64,000 bases of DNA from Odontocerum albicorne (Eukaryota; Arthropoda; Insecta; Trichoptera; Odontoceridae). The notes beneath the pieces were generated by a model. The model saw nothing but the letters and a program-made list of their open reading frames with translations, ran no database searches and was not told where the DNA came from. Every line of letters starts with the position of its first letter. The stretch's first letter is position 1. Below are positions 53,613-63,035 of this stretch, piece after piece. The stretch covers positions 1,247,501 through 1,311,500 of the forward strand of contig OX463842.1 of NCBI GenBank assembly GCA_949825065.1, in the 5' to 3' direction. Both the position numbers and the translations under genes were made by a program.

Positions 53613-54145
53613 CTAATAAAAAAAAATTAAATTCTATTATATAAAACACACAATTTGCTTTGATTTCAATGTTTTTTTTATTGGTCATTGAAGTATAATG
53701 TATGACATTTAAACACAAAAAACAATATCCGCCAAATGTCCACCTCTTGCCGCTCCACAGATGTCCACTCTTTTGTCAAAATTTTCGTTGACATTTTGGC
53801 ATAATTGCGGTTCTAACTCACCAATAACGTGAATAATTTCGTCCTTCAGCTCAGGAATTGATCGAGGGTCATTTTTATAGACCTGGCTTTTCACGAAACC
53901 TCAGAGAAAATAGTCCAACGGTGTCAGATCACATGATCTTGCTGGCCAATTAACATCAACGTTTCCAGAAATTGCAATACATAACATAATTCAACAATTT
54001 GAATGCGTTGTTGTATTGTATATGATTAAATTTTTATAAATGCCATACATTACATTTCTCAAATGTTCCAAGACCCAGGCAAGTTCACGACGCCATCTGT
54101 GTTTTATCCAAGAATTTAAAAAACCGCTCAATTTGAAAGACCTTA
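53600..54145 (-). mobile_element. Tc1/mariner deletion derivative, copy 2
   Basis: Reverse-oriented sister of 4828-5392. The right end on the plus strand is CTCAATTTGAAAGACCTTA (TA at 54144-54145), i.e. TAAGGTCTTTCAAATTGAG in element orientation. 53709-53894 encodes the transposase C-terminal tail without a stop: SQVYKNDPRSIPELKDEII, HVIGELEPQLCQNVNENFDK, AARGGHLADIVF. As in copy 1, 53985-54060 passes straight from the 5' end into this tail (ACAATACAACAACGCATTCA shared). The left end is diverged and merges with the hairpin at 53551-53612. Confidence 0.82.
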
Positions 54146-54544
54146 TATTTCTAACACGTACGATAGTGAACTGTAAGCTACGTGCTTCTCTAGTGGTCCT
54201 AGCCCCGAAAGCTCGATTAAGGGAAAAAATTAATTTGAGTCGGTTTTTTTAATCCTAGTTTTTCAAGAATTCCTTTCAGTGGATTAGGTTTTGACCAATT
54301 CCTACCTTCATATGTTTTCAGACATACTCTACTTCTTCTTCCTTTGACACACTTTCTATAGAAGCTTAAACACGCACTTTCAGTGAGTCTTTATTAAATG
54401 TGTCCCAGTTATTACATTCTCCAATAACTCTTCTTTTGTTGGTCCATGCCAAAACAAAGTAGTACCACTTTCAACAAAAATTTAAAAAAAAAACATTCAG
54501 TATCATACCATATTGTTTCAAATATAGATATCATCACTCCGTAT
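54146..54544. other. Non-coding
   Basis: Nothing recognised. Confidence 0.4.
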
Positions 54545-54785
54545 TCTTTGTGGGGTAGGCAGAGAGAATAAATCTCCAAACCTCTCAATCTAAACACACA
54601 AATTTCGCCTCTTTCATATATCTCGTCATGAACAATCTTCTTTTAATTATACTTTTCACTGTACCTTCTTTCAAAATATGGTCCATTTGGCATATTTTCT
54701 TTAGTATATCTCTTGTACGCACACCTTGCACATCTTTAATGCTTATTATTTTTTTCGTAATTCTTTCTTTCCACATATCCAAACT
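54545..54785 (-). mobile_element. LINE-B C-terminal fragment
   Basis: Minus frame from 54782: MWKERITKKIISIKDVQGVR, TRDILKKICQMDHILKEGTV, KSIIKRRLFMTRYMKEAKFV, CLD; then the terminus nucleotides TTCTCTCTGCCTACCCCACA. Diverged, but the block order (..DHILKEG..KS..KRR..MTR.M...) equals 21660-21880. Confidence 0.72.
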
Positions 54786-56984
54786 CTCTTAAATATCCTT
54801 TCTTCATCTCGTTTAAGACATTCATTGTCTAGTATCTATGCATTATTTACTCAGTACGCGCATATCCACAGAATTAATCTTATTTTTTAAGAACAAATCC
54901 AGAAATGATAAAACGACACAATAAAAATCTTTAAAGTATATCGCGATCAATTGTTTGCAGACCCCTGTACAAGAATTGGGTCTGCGAGAGAGATTCCTCG
55001 GAGAAGAGAAAAAGTCTTTGTGTATGGACCTGCGAATTGGTCCGACGGGCGCATTAGCTCATGTTGGTAGAAAAACAATTACCTCGGGATATTTATCACC
55101 GACTGAAAGGCTTTTAACGCATGCTGGAAGCGCTGAGGGTTGTTTAAGGAAGGAAGTACAGTGATTATTATTGCCCTCATCCCCTCGCAGAGGGATGTAG
55201 GTGGATGCTTGCGAAGTGAAGTGCGAATATTACCGGTCCATTCTTGCAGCGCAAGTGTTTGTTTCATTAATTCGGCACTCATTAATGTGATGCTTTGCCA
55301 AACAAGCAAACCAAAGAGATACGAGAGATGCCGGGAAAACATTTTAAATTCAATTTAAACACACTGATATAAACTCTTATGTGAATAAAAACCCAAATAG
55401 TCTATTATTTTATAAAAACTTTATGGAAACTTACGTAGTCGGTTTAATGCGATAAATTGCTAAATAAATAATTTACCCTGATTTAATGACCTTATGTAAG
55501 ACGCTTGACCATTCGGGGTTCCGATCTCCGATAGTACCCGAAAAAAAGTATTCCAGTTTGGTAAAAATAGTTTATTTGACAACACAAGCGCTATGCAAGC
55601 GCTAGACTTGATACTTTTTCCTAAAATGTGCAAAATCCATTTAAGTTATTGTTAAGTAAATTATGTACAAGGGCATTTAATTTTTTTCCAAATCTTTGAA
55701 TCCAATACGAAAAAAAGTGTCGCCATTTGGCCCAAAGCTTTATATTGAAAACGTGTTGTTCCTGGTTTTCCATCATCCTCCTTTCAAATCATCCTCTCCT
55801 TCCACTTGCCGTCAATGACAATGTTAAATTTGTTTTTATTATTTTTGTTATTTTGAAAAATAAAAAGACATGCACTTAATGTTTTTTTTCTCTGAATTCT
55901 CCACATTTAATTTAACTTTGTATAAAAATTGTATTGTTAGTTGGAAAAGATAACTCAATTGTAAATTATTAAATTTGGTATTAAATAAATAAAATCATAC
56001 CGATAAAATGTAATTTAAATTTAATTTATAAGAAGTATTCTAAAAGAATAAAAAATGAACCATAATATCTATTTGTCTAATAATTTGAATTTTTTAACTT
56101 TCTTAAACCTTCCTTATAAAGAAAATAGGAAAAAATATTGAAATAATAAAAAATATGACAAATTTTAAAAATCTAGGCGGAGTCCAAACATATATTTAAA
56201 ATTGTTCAAAAACACCTAAATAAATCTAAATTTTTCTAAAGGATAAATATATTGATAAAAAGGAAAAATGTTTGAAAAAAAAAATGCTCGAAAATATTTA
56301 AAAACAGCTCACAACATAAGAAAATCTGAAAAGAGTCAAAATAACATAACATTCATTAACAGTTAGGACAAAGGCTGAAAATACTTCAAAGAACACTACA
56401 AAATTCTTCAGAACACTGAAAACATGTCAAATGCATCTGAAAATATCAGAGTTGTTCGAATTATCCAACACACTGAACAATCCTTGCAGGCATGCCTTTA
56501 AAAACTTGCAACCGAACATCATAAAACGACAAAATAAATTTTTTTTAAATCTTAATGTAGTTCGTAATGTTTCAAAAAGGTGGTTTATTTCCAAACGAAT
56601 TATCTATTCCTTGCCCTGAATCCTTTAAGAACCAAGTCACTCATTTGTACGTCAACCATTTAAGATTGAAGTGTTTTGATCAAGTTAACATTCTCGTAGA
56701 AAATGCGGGGGTTTGACAATTATTTCGTAAAACCACTCTTTAGAATTAATTTATTTATAATTATTTCTCGAGAATCTGAATGAAATGGAGATGTTATTGT
56801 TAAATCATAGATGACGGGAGATATTTCGTGGGGTTTTAATGAAAACACTAGCTTAAATTTTATATAATTTGAGAATAGCTAGAAAATAAGTATTCTATAG
56901 AAATATCATTCAACTATTGTCTGTTAGCTATAATTTATTTTAATAAACTTAATTTCTTCTTTTCAAAAGGTTATTGATCCATTA
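54786..56984. other. Non-coding; complex block 54955-55350
   Basis: 54955-55350 is GC-richer and open on both strands (69 and 72 codons plus, 87 codons minus). The plus frame follows TTGTTTGCAG, a good 3' splice-site string (reading TPVQELGLRERFLGEEKKSL). No family recognised. From 55400 to 56980 the sequence is AT-rich. 55490-55545 (GACCTTATGTAAGACGCTTG, ACCATTCGGGGTTCCGATCT) may be a SINE-1 head remnant. Confidence 0.3.
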
Positions 56985-57115
56985 GTTATAAGTCAGAGAA
57001 ATTGTAAGAGTTGTATAAGAATGTAGAAGAGGCAAAGAATGTCTGTCGAAATAGGAAAGTCTAGCACTCAGTCCGTCCTGCCTACCTTAATAGGGAATCT
57101 GCGTGATGACATGTA
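56985..57115 (+). mobile_element. LINE-B 3' end fragment
   Basis: AGAGAAATTGTAAGAGTTGT, AGAAGAGGCAAAGAATGTCT, then CCGTCCTGCCTACCTTAATA, GGGAATCTGCGTGATGACAT. Matches the terminus of LINE-B nucleotide by nucleotide with about 75 percent identity by eye. Confidence 0.65.
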
Positions 57116-57226
57116 TGTACGTAGATACAAGTTAATGGGGGAAAGTTATGAATATGAACCATTTATGATTGTAGAGTTTAGAATTATAACGAAGATTGTA
57201 TGAGAATCATTCCTTTTGAACGATAA

Positions 57227-57780
57227 TTGTACACCCATCCCAGAACAAACCTTACCCGACTTCACGCCGAACAGCAAGAAGAAACCCTACAATATCACAT
57301 CCTTGTTTGGACCGTGAAGTTCTATGAAAGTCAACAAAATCACAGTAATCCCTTAGTCGCTGCCCTGGGGGCTTACGAGAGTAAATCCGATCTACCCTTC
57401 CGTTATAAGCACAGGCTCCTAAAACATAATATGTTGCCTGACTAGTCCACATACAGTATTAGCTGGGACGACCAAGGTCTGAGTGAATGTGATGGAATAC
57501 AAGTAGCCTGAACGAGTGAACTTGTTCTTGCTAAATTATTAGTTTTAAGAATTGTTATCTAGTTGTAAGTAGTATGTAGGTGTTAATTATTTCTAAAAAA
57601 TCATATACGAGTATTAAGATTATAAAAAAATAAAAATAAAATTACATGTAGGAAAATAAGATTAAGTAAGTTCATAAATTATAATATATAAATAAGATTA
57701 GTTAAACAATAAATTTGAACATAGGTATAGCCTTGACAAATATTTGTACAATATATTACTTTGTTTAAAAAAAATAATTT
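57227..57780 (+). mobile_element. Unclassified repeat with ORF end, related to 31935-32620
   Basis: 57227-57445 is open and reads RLHAEQQEETLQYHILVWTV, KFYESQQNHSNPLVAALGAY, ESKSDLPFRYKHRLLKHNML, PD, stop. I do not recognise it. After the stop come the segments of the 31.9-kb tandem unit (TGACTAGTCCACATACAGTA, GTGATGGAATACAAGTAGCC, AAGAATTGTTATCTAGTTGT), then a counterpart of the 32.46-kb sequence (AGTTCATAAATTATAATATA) and TTGACAAATATTTGTACAAT (compare 32594-32612). So both loci carry the 3' part of one element, with an ORF only here. Confidence 0.55.
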
Positions 57781-58585
57781 TAATCGGTTCACGATAAACA
57801 TCACAAATCTGAAGGTAAAGGAACAATTGAAACCAATTCGTTACTAATCTTATAACGAAGGATAATCACAGCATAAGCATTAATGTTCATGGATTGATTC
57901 TGTCAATGGAAATGAAGTTCAGAGGAAATAGCGATGTAAAAGAAACCCTTGTAGCGACGCAGACTCATGGAATGCTATCGTTTTTCCATTCGCTTCCACA
58001 ACGTCGTCCCGCCATGTAAGCATCTGGATTATTCAGTCGCTTGAGGTACATGTTTCAGCAGAGAAATAAGCAATCATACAAAGACGGTTATTTACTTTTG
58101 TATATGTACAAACCATTGTTTACGTTATGTTTCTATATATGTTTTGAATAAAGCCACAATTCATGCAAACACTCTTCGAATTACCGTCGTGCACAGAGTA
58201 ACGCATCATATTTTTGGACGCTTTGTTGATTATATGACGAATATATGCAATAAGTGTGTCAATATATTGTGGGTAATCGAGGTACCATCCTCTTTAGATA
58301 TCCCCAGAGTTTTTTTCTTGATTGCCAAATGGAATAGTTTTTGACAGTAATCGCACGTTATGACTCATTCCAACACTCCGTGTTGGATCCACGTAAACTA
58401 AAAGGCGTATTATGGGTGACAATATGCGAACAAAGTTATTGCCTCGACCACTGTTTAAACAGAAAAACCCGTTAATTTCCTGTTGGACGTTGTATATAAA
58501 CAGGTTCAAGTTCTGCGAAAGAAGTCCTGTTTAGAACAGAAAAAATAATGCTTTCATTGCATCACGTGATATTTTACTACAATTA
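57781..58585. other. Non-coding, unexplained
   Basis: No recognised gene. 57935-58040 is a complex patch (GTAGCGACGCAGACTCATGG, CTTCCACAACGTCGTCCCGC). Confidence 0.35.
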
Positions 58586-58589
58586 TATT

Positions 58590-58800
58590 TTACACACGTC
58601 GCAATCATTTCATCCTCTCTTGCAGCTCTTGACTGAGTATCGTGACACCCATGATAGCCCTTGACGACTCCTCTCCATCCCTCTTTATACTCTTCAGTTC
58701 GAAGATCAGTTATTAAGAGTAGTCCTGTTATGGTCAGTCCAACGCATTGAAGCTCTTCCTGTGACCACAAGATTCACAAAACTGTCTCCTCAGCCACGAA
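58590..58800 (-). mobile_element. LINE-F C-terminal fragment
   Basis: Minus strand: RASMRWTDHNRTTLNN in one frame, then EEYKEGWRGVVKGYHGCHDT, QSRAAREDEMIATCV in another. The WRG..KGYHG.HD.Q block matches 24165-24225. Confidence 0.7.
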
Positions 58801-59474
58801 CAAAGTATCCAAATATTGATCGTATTAATCATAAGCGTCATATTTGGAAGATAAGACAGTGGCTTCTCCTGACCTTCTACACCGGAGTAACCTAAAAGTA
58901 ATAAAGTCTACACGCTGTGGCCGATCAACACCTGATTTAGGAGAACGTGCATGGATAAGTCAAACCGGCTCCCCAAACCCCTCGATATCCCATTAGTTAA
59001 TCGCACCGCACGTTCAAAGGGGTTTGCACCTCAAACGCGATACAGTATGACTATATAGGCTTCATCTTGCACAGATGGGTGTGGAGTTCACTATATGAGA
59101 GGATATAGACTGTAAGTCATAACTTGCGCATCACAATCATTGTAAGTTCAAATTATATTTTTTGTAAAATCGTTGCTCTTACTTTTTGAACTAATGTCAC
59201 CCCTCCTTGTTCCTAACCCTTATTTATATATTATAGAAATCAGATCTTTAAATCTACTAAGTCAAAGATTGATAAATAATCTGCAAAAACACAATCAGAG
59301 GATGGAAGTTCAGATAGATTGAAATTGAATAAGTAGATTTTATATTGATGCAGAATTGATATTGAAGACAAAATAAATTTTTTACGTGATCTCGATGAAG
59401 AACATTCACTTGTTCAAACCACGTAGAAATAATGGAACATGAAATCTTTACAAAAAAAATAACTTCATAATAAG
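58801..59474. other. Non-coding
   Basis: 58800-58980 is GC-richer and may be further LINE-F sequence, but no frame is legible. The rest is AT-rich. Confidence 0.35.
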
Positions 59475-59585
59475 ATGACCTGCATGGCCTAATTAGTAGG
59501 ATGTCTTTCAGCTCAGAAGCTGGAGAACCGATTCCCATTGGAATCAAGTTTTTTTTAATGGTTACAGTCTTGTTTTTACCAATGA
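59475..59585 (+). mobile_element. SINE-1 head
   Basis: GATGACCTGCATGGCCTAAT, TAGTAGGATGTCTTTCAGCT, CAGAAGCTGGAGAACCGATT, CCCATTGG: A- and B-box regions are recognisable though mutated (ACCGATTCCCA). A T-rich stretch (T23 near 59592) follows, and the tail is replaced by the MITE fragment. Confidence 0.65.
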
Positions 59586-59614
59586 TATTTTTTTGTTTTT
59601 TTTTTTTTTTTTTT

Positions 59615-59778
59615 CATGTTTTCAGTAATTGAATTTCAAGCACTATCACTTTGGACTTAAAATTTAATTTTTAAGCGATTGGCTATGAATATTCTTATTT
59701 TTCCGATTTTAAATCGCTCATTTTTACACGTGTATTGAATACACAGCACCGGAACGCGCGGATTTTTTTGCACAGGAA
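59615..59778 (+). mobile_element. piggyBac-like MITE, right-end fragment
   Basis: TGTTTTCAGTAATTGAATTT to CAGCACCGGAACGCGCGGAT and GCACAGGAAGTG equals positions about 6954-7120 of copy 1. The terminal AAGGTTAA is missing. Confidence 0.82.
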
Positions 59779-59784
59779 GTGAAA

Positions 59785-59935
59785 AAGACAGAAATCGTAG
59801 AAGTTGTTTATGAAGGTGTATGAAAAAAGAAGAGGGAAAAATGTGTGTTGCAATAGGAAAATATAGCACCATCTCATCTCTGTCTTCCTCGACAGAGATA
59901 CTGCGTGAAGGTATTTTTGTATGTAAAGTAGAGAT
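59785..59935 (+). mobile_element. LINE-B 3' end fragment
   Basis: ACAGAAATCGTAGAAGTTGT, TTATGAAGGTGTATGAAAAA, AGAAGAGGGAAAAATGTGTG, then CTCTGTCTTCCTCGACAGAG, ATACTGCGTGAAGG. It begins just where the MITE fragment stops, so it replaced or deleted the MITE end. Confidence 0.65.
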
Positions 59936-60510
59936 CCGATGTATCTGCTTACTCCAATAGGAACCCGTAAATATTATTTTTAGTAGTCAGCGGCAAAAGT
60001 TTGTGTTGATAAAATAAATTACAAAATCAAATGTGTTAAGAATGTAAAATCTAAATTCACAGGTCACAGATCACGCGTGGAGAATTATGCGGCTGTAAAA
60101 TGAATGTAAGTATACACTTAGCTTTTAAAAAGACAAACATACAAAAAGCAGGTAATTAGTCGTGTCCGCCCGCTAATATTGTGGCAATGCCGGGTATTTT
60201 TTTCATTTTTCGGCTGTATAATTATTTTCCGCAAACGTTAAAAAAAGGGTCGGGAAAAAATACTGCCGCGAAAAAACCAACTCACTTTTTTCTGGGGGCG
60301 TGAACACTTGCCGGTCTCACGGGGTAAGGGAAGAGAATGGGGAGAGTAGGAATTTAGGAGCGAGGAGGGATGGAGACGGTCGAAGGACCGGAGGAGAATA
60401 GAAAGAAAATCTGTAGAAGGCTTTGCCTTTTTTCTTTAGATTTTAGTTTTCAGATTATTATGTATTTAATACAATGCTCGATATACTATGTTAAAGAAAG
60501 GAAATAGTGA
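59936..60510. other. Non-coding; complex block 60165-60420
   Basis: 60165-60420 (GTGTCCGCCCGCTAATATTG, CTGGGGGCGTGAACACTTGC, GGAGGGATGGAGACGGTCGA) is purine- and GC-rich with no frame and no repeat partner in the window. Confidence 0.3.
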
Positions 60511-60597
60511 TTTTCGTGTAATCCCACATTATCCTCATATTTTCGTGTAATTCCACAACATCCTCATATTTTCATGTAATCCCACAACATCCTCATA
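60511..60597 (+). repeat. 29-bp tandem repeat, three units
   Basis: TTTTCGTGTAATCCCACAAC + ATCCTCATA at 60511, 60540 and 60569. Confidence 0.95.
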
Positions 60598-60883
60598 TTT
60601 GACAAAAACGCAGCTGTTATATTCTAAATTACATAAAAGTGTATATCCTAAATGACATGATGATTTTAAATTTTCTTACTTGGCACTTCAATGTATAGAT
60701 TAAACCTACAAAGTTGTGTTTAATGAAAATGTATGTAAAATGGGTAGGATTGGAGTTTGTGTAGGGGTTTTCCATAACATTTTCAAAATATCATCCATTG
60801 ATCCACATAATCTTTTTGATCTTATATTCTCCTTGATCTTAGCCTATCACGTCATCCATTAATATTTTTTTTTGTTCAACTTG
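60598..60883. other. AT-rich spacer
   Basis: Nothing recognised. Confidence 0.45.
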
Positions 60884-61233
60884 TTAAACCTTTCCCTTCC
60901 TGTGCTAAAAAAACCGCGCGCTCCGGTGCTGTGTATTCAATACACATGTAAACATGAGCGATTTAAAATCGAAAAAATAAAAATATTCACAGCCAATCGC
61001 TTAAATCAATTAAATTTGAAGTCAAAAGTGATAATACTTGAAATTTAATTGCTGAAAACATGAAAAAAAAACATCGGCCGACGTTCACAAAACGGGCGAA
61101 GCGACCACCTCAAGTGGATGCCCGAAAGCTACTGAAGCGAGCGAACTGTGTTCTCTATTTCTTGCGTTCTCATATACTGAAGTAGAGTGAGACGTGAATA
61201 GCGTCGCTTCCTCACCCTTAGTGTTTTTTTTTA

Positions 61234-61288
61234 AATGAATATACCTACGTCACAAATTGGCATAGTTTGTGACGTAGGTATATTCATT
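61234..61288. repeat. Perfect 23-bp hairpin inside the MITE
   Basis: AATGAATATACCTACGTCAC AAA and its exact reverse complement around the 9-nt loop TTGGCATAG. The single-copy version of this sequence is in copies 1 and 2. Confidence 0.96.
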
Positions 61289-61430
61289 ATAAAAACACAC
61301 GTTTGATTGTATTGGTGAATTTATTCCCGATTTTCACCAAATATCTCTGATGTGGCCGATAAGTGCTAATTATTATTAATATTATTTTTTCATTCAATGT
61401 GTAAATGTATTACGGAGGAATACCTAAAAT

Positions 61431-61829
61431 ATCTTCTTTTTATTTTAGGCCTGTTGGCCTGAACCTGTTTGCACTGCACTGTTTCCTTCTTGTGACGTCG
61501 ACTGCCAGCTGTCTTTCCATCTTTTGGGAGGTCGTCCAGGAGGTCTGCTTGCTTGGGGGATACTGTCCCTGGCCATTCTTTCGGCTCTTGATTCCACCAT
61601 TCTGGATACATGTTCGTTCCAGAACCTTCTTCTCTATCGTCTCCATCTGACAATGTCTGCAACTTCACACATCCTTCGGATTTCTCTGTTTCGTACTCTA
61701 TCACGAAGGTTTTTGCCAGCGATACTCCTGAGTACCTTCATTTTACTGGTTTAAAGGAGATTTTTGGTTCTGACAGTTTCGGCTCTGGACTCTATGCTGG
61801 ACTGTGGACTCAACCTTAAATCTGAACTC
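61431..61829 (-). mobile_element. LINE-E, 5'-truncated insertion in the MITE
   Basis: Inserted between perfect 10-bp repeats TACCTAAAAT (61421-61430 and 61830-61839). On the minus strand it reads in partly shifted frames VKLQTLSDGDDREEGSGTNM, YPEWWNQEPKEWPGT and, in the better frame near the end, ASRPPGRPPKRWKDSWQSTS, then QEGNSAVQTGSGQQA. The 3' end is CCTAAAATAAAAAGAAGAT. The empty site is preserved in MITE copy 2 (ATACCTTAAATCTGAACCCA). Confidence 0.9.
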
Positions 61830-61929
61830 TACCTAAAATCTTAACCCAGTATTTACTATATTTATAGAGATATTAACGTTTTTAGAAGCAATGTGTACTA
61901 GTTACACAACACAGGGAAGGAAGGGTTAA

Positions 61930-62879
61930 ACACTATATATTGGCGTCTTGACACATTGAGTGTTGTAGATATATTTTTCACTTTTGATTGTACTAGTGGG
62001 GCATGCACATTTTGATTTAAGTTTGTTCGCATCTATATTTTCCTTTGACAGTGACGTCAAAAGTGATGCCTGATTTGGTGCAGTTCGGACTGTCCATCTT
62101 TGGACGTTTCCATATTGTGCTGGTGGTATATATTTTGTGCATTTGCATGCGTCTTTGTTTTTTCTTTGTAATTATTTTTTTAAATATACTCTGTTTACTT
62201 TTTTGTATGAAGCACACCCTATTGTTTTTTTTGTTAATGTTTTTATTATTTTTATATCGTAATTGTGCCGTTTATAAATACATAAATAATGGTTGTTTTG
62301 TCGTTCGGAATTCAAAAACCATCCCAAAGTGCTTAAATAAGATTTGATTATAATTATGTTAAAAAAACAGCACGAATGTAAACTGAGAAAAATATATCAA
62401 TAAAACAAAGCAAAAATAGCGATAGCATATATGATAAACAGACTAATAAAAGTAGGATCAATAAATAAATTGGAGGTCGCCATAACAGTATGTGAGTGAA
62501 CATGTGATGCAAATGTTTGATGAGGAGCTGTAGCATATGATTTTGATCTTGTTGTTGAGGTCATAGTGCGGTTGGAATTAAACGTTTATCTATGATAGTT
62601 CGGAAGTAAAGCGTGTGTAAGGGTGGAAATTCAGAGCGTGAATAATTCAGCTGAGTGTTTTAATACTTGGAATAAATGTAGCAATTTTGTGATTAATGAA
62701 TGAGACTACTTCATCACAGGCTTTGCCTATTACAGCAGTTCTCTGTATTCTTATCTTAGTGAAATGATTTAGTGTTGTTATATATTTGTAAATTACGGTT
62801 CGCTTTCCCATTACAACGATGTAAATTTTATATTATGTTTTGCTGATACAATGAATAAAATACAATAAAAAAATTGTAA
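61930..62879. other. AT-rich non-coding, nothing firm
   Basis: A 100-codon frame at 62045-62347 is hydrophobic simply because it is T-rich (FFFVIIFLNILCLLFCMKHT). No homologous motif and no start context support it. Confidence 0.4.
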
Positions 62880-62950
62880 CCTTTTAAAACCGAGGCCTCG
62901 GTCTTTAAAACCGAGGCACGTAGGGTTTTACCGTTACGAAACCAGTAAGG
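62880..62950 (+). repeat. Short palindromic/tandem repeat
   Basis: TTTTAAAACCGAGGCCTCGG followed by TCTTTAAAACCGAGGCACGT: a near-palindrome AAAACCGAGGCCTCGGTCTTT and a direct repeat of AAAACCGAGGC. GGTTTTACCGTTACGAAACC then repeats as GGTTATACCGTTACAAAAA. Confidence 0.85.
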
Positions 62951-63035
62951 TTATACCGTTACAAAAAGTGGAATAAACAGTGTTTGATAAAAACAAATAA
63001 CAATGTCTTTAAACCTCCACAATATTAATGCCTTA
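62951..63035. mobile_element. Foldback element, right half
   Basis: ACCGTTACAAAAAGTGGAAT, AAACAGTGTTTGATAAAAAC, AAATAACAATGTCTTTAAAC, CTCCACAATATTAATGCC. It keeps the loop, the inner right arm and the outer right arm, the reverse complement of TAATGCATTAACATTGTGGA at 35571-35590. Confidence 0.8.

Larger units (their letters stand above)
60884..61929 (-). mobile_element. piggyBac-like MITE, copy 3, split by LINE-E
   Basis: TTAA at 60884-60887 and 61926-61929. Inverted ends are TTAAACCTTTCCCTTCCTGT and, from the right, TTAACCCTTCCTTCCCTGTG. Without the LINE at 61431-61829 and one TSD copy it would be about 637 bp, like copy 2. An extra 23-bp inverted duplication at 61234-61288 is not in the other copies. 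Confidence 0.92.

Noticed and set aside
62045..62347. 100-codon hydrophobic membrane-protein-like frame
   Set aside because: Composition is explained by T-rich DNA; there are no flanking gene signals.
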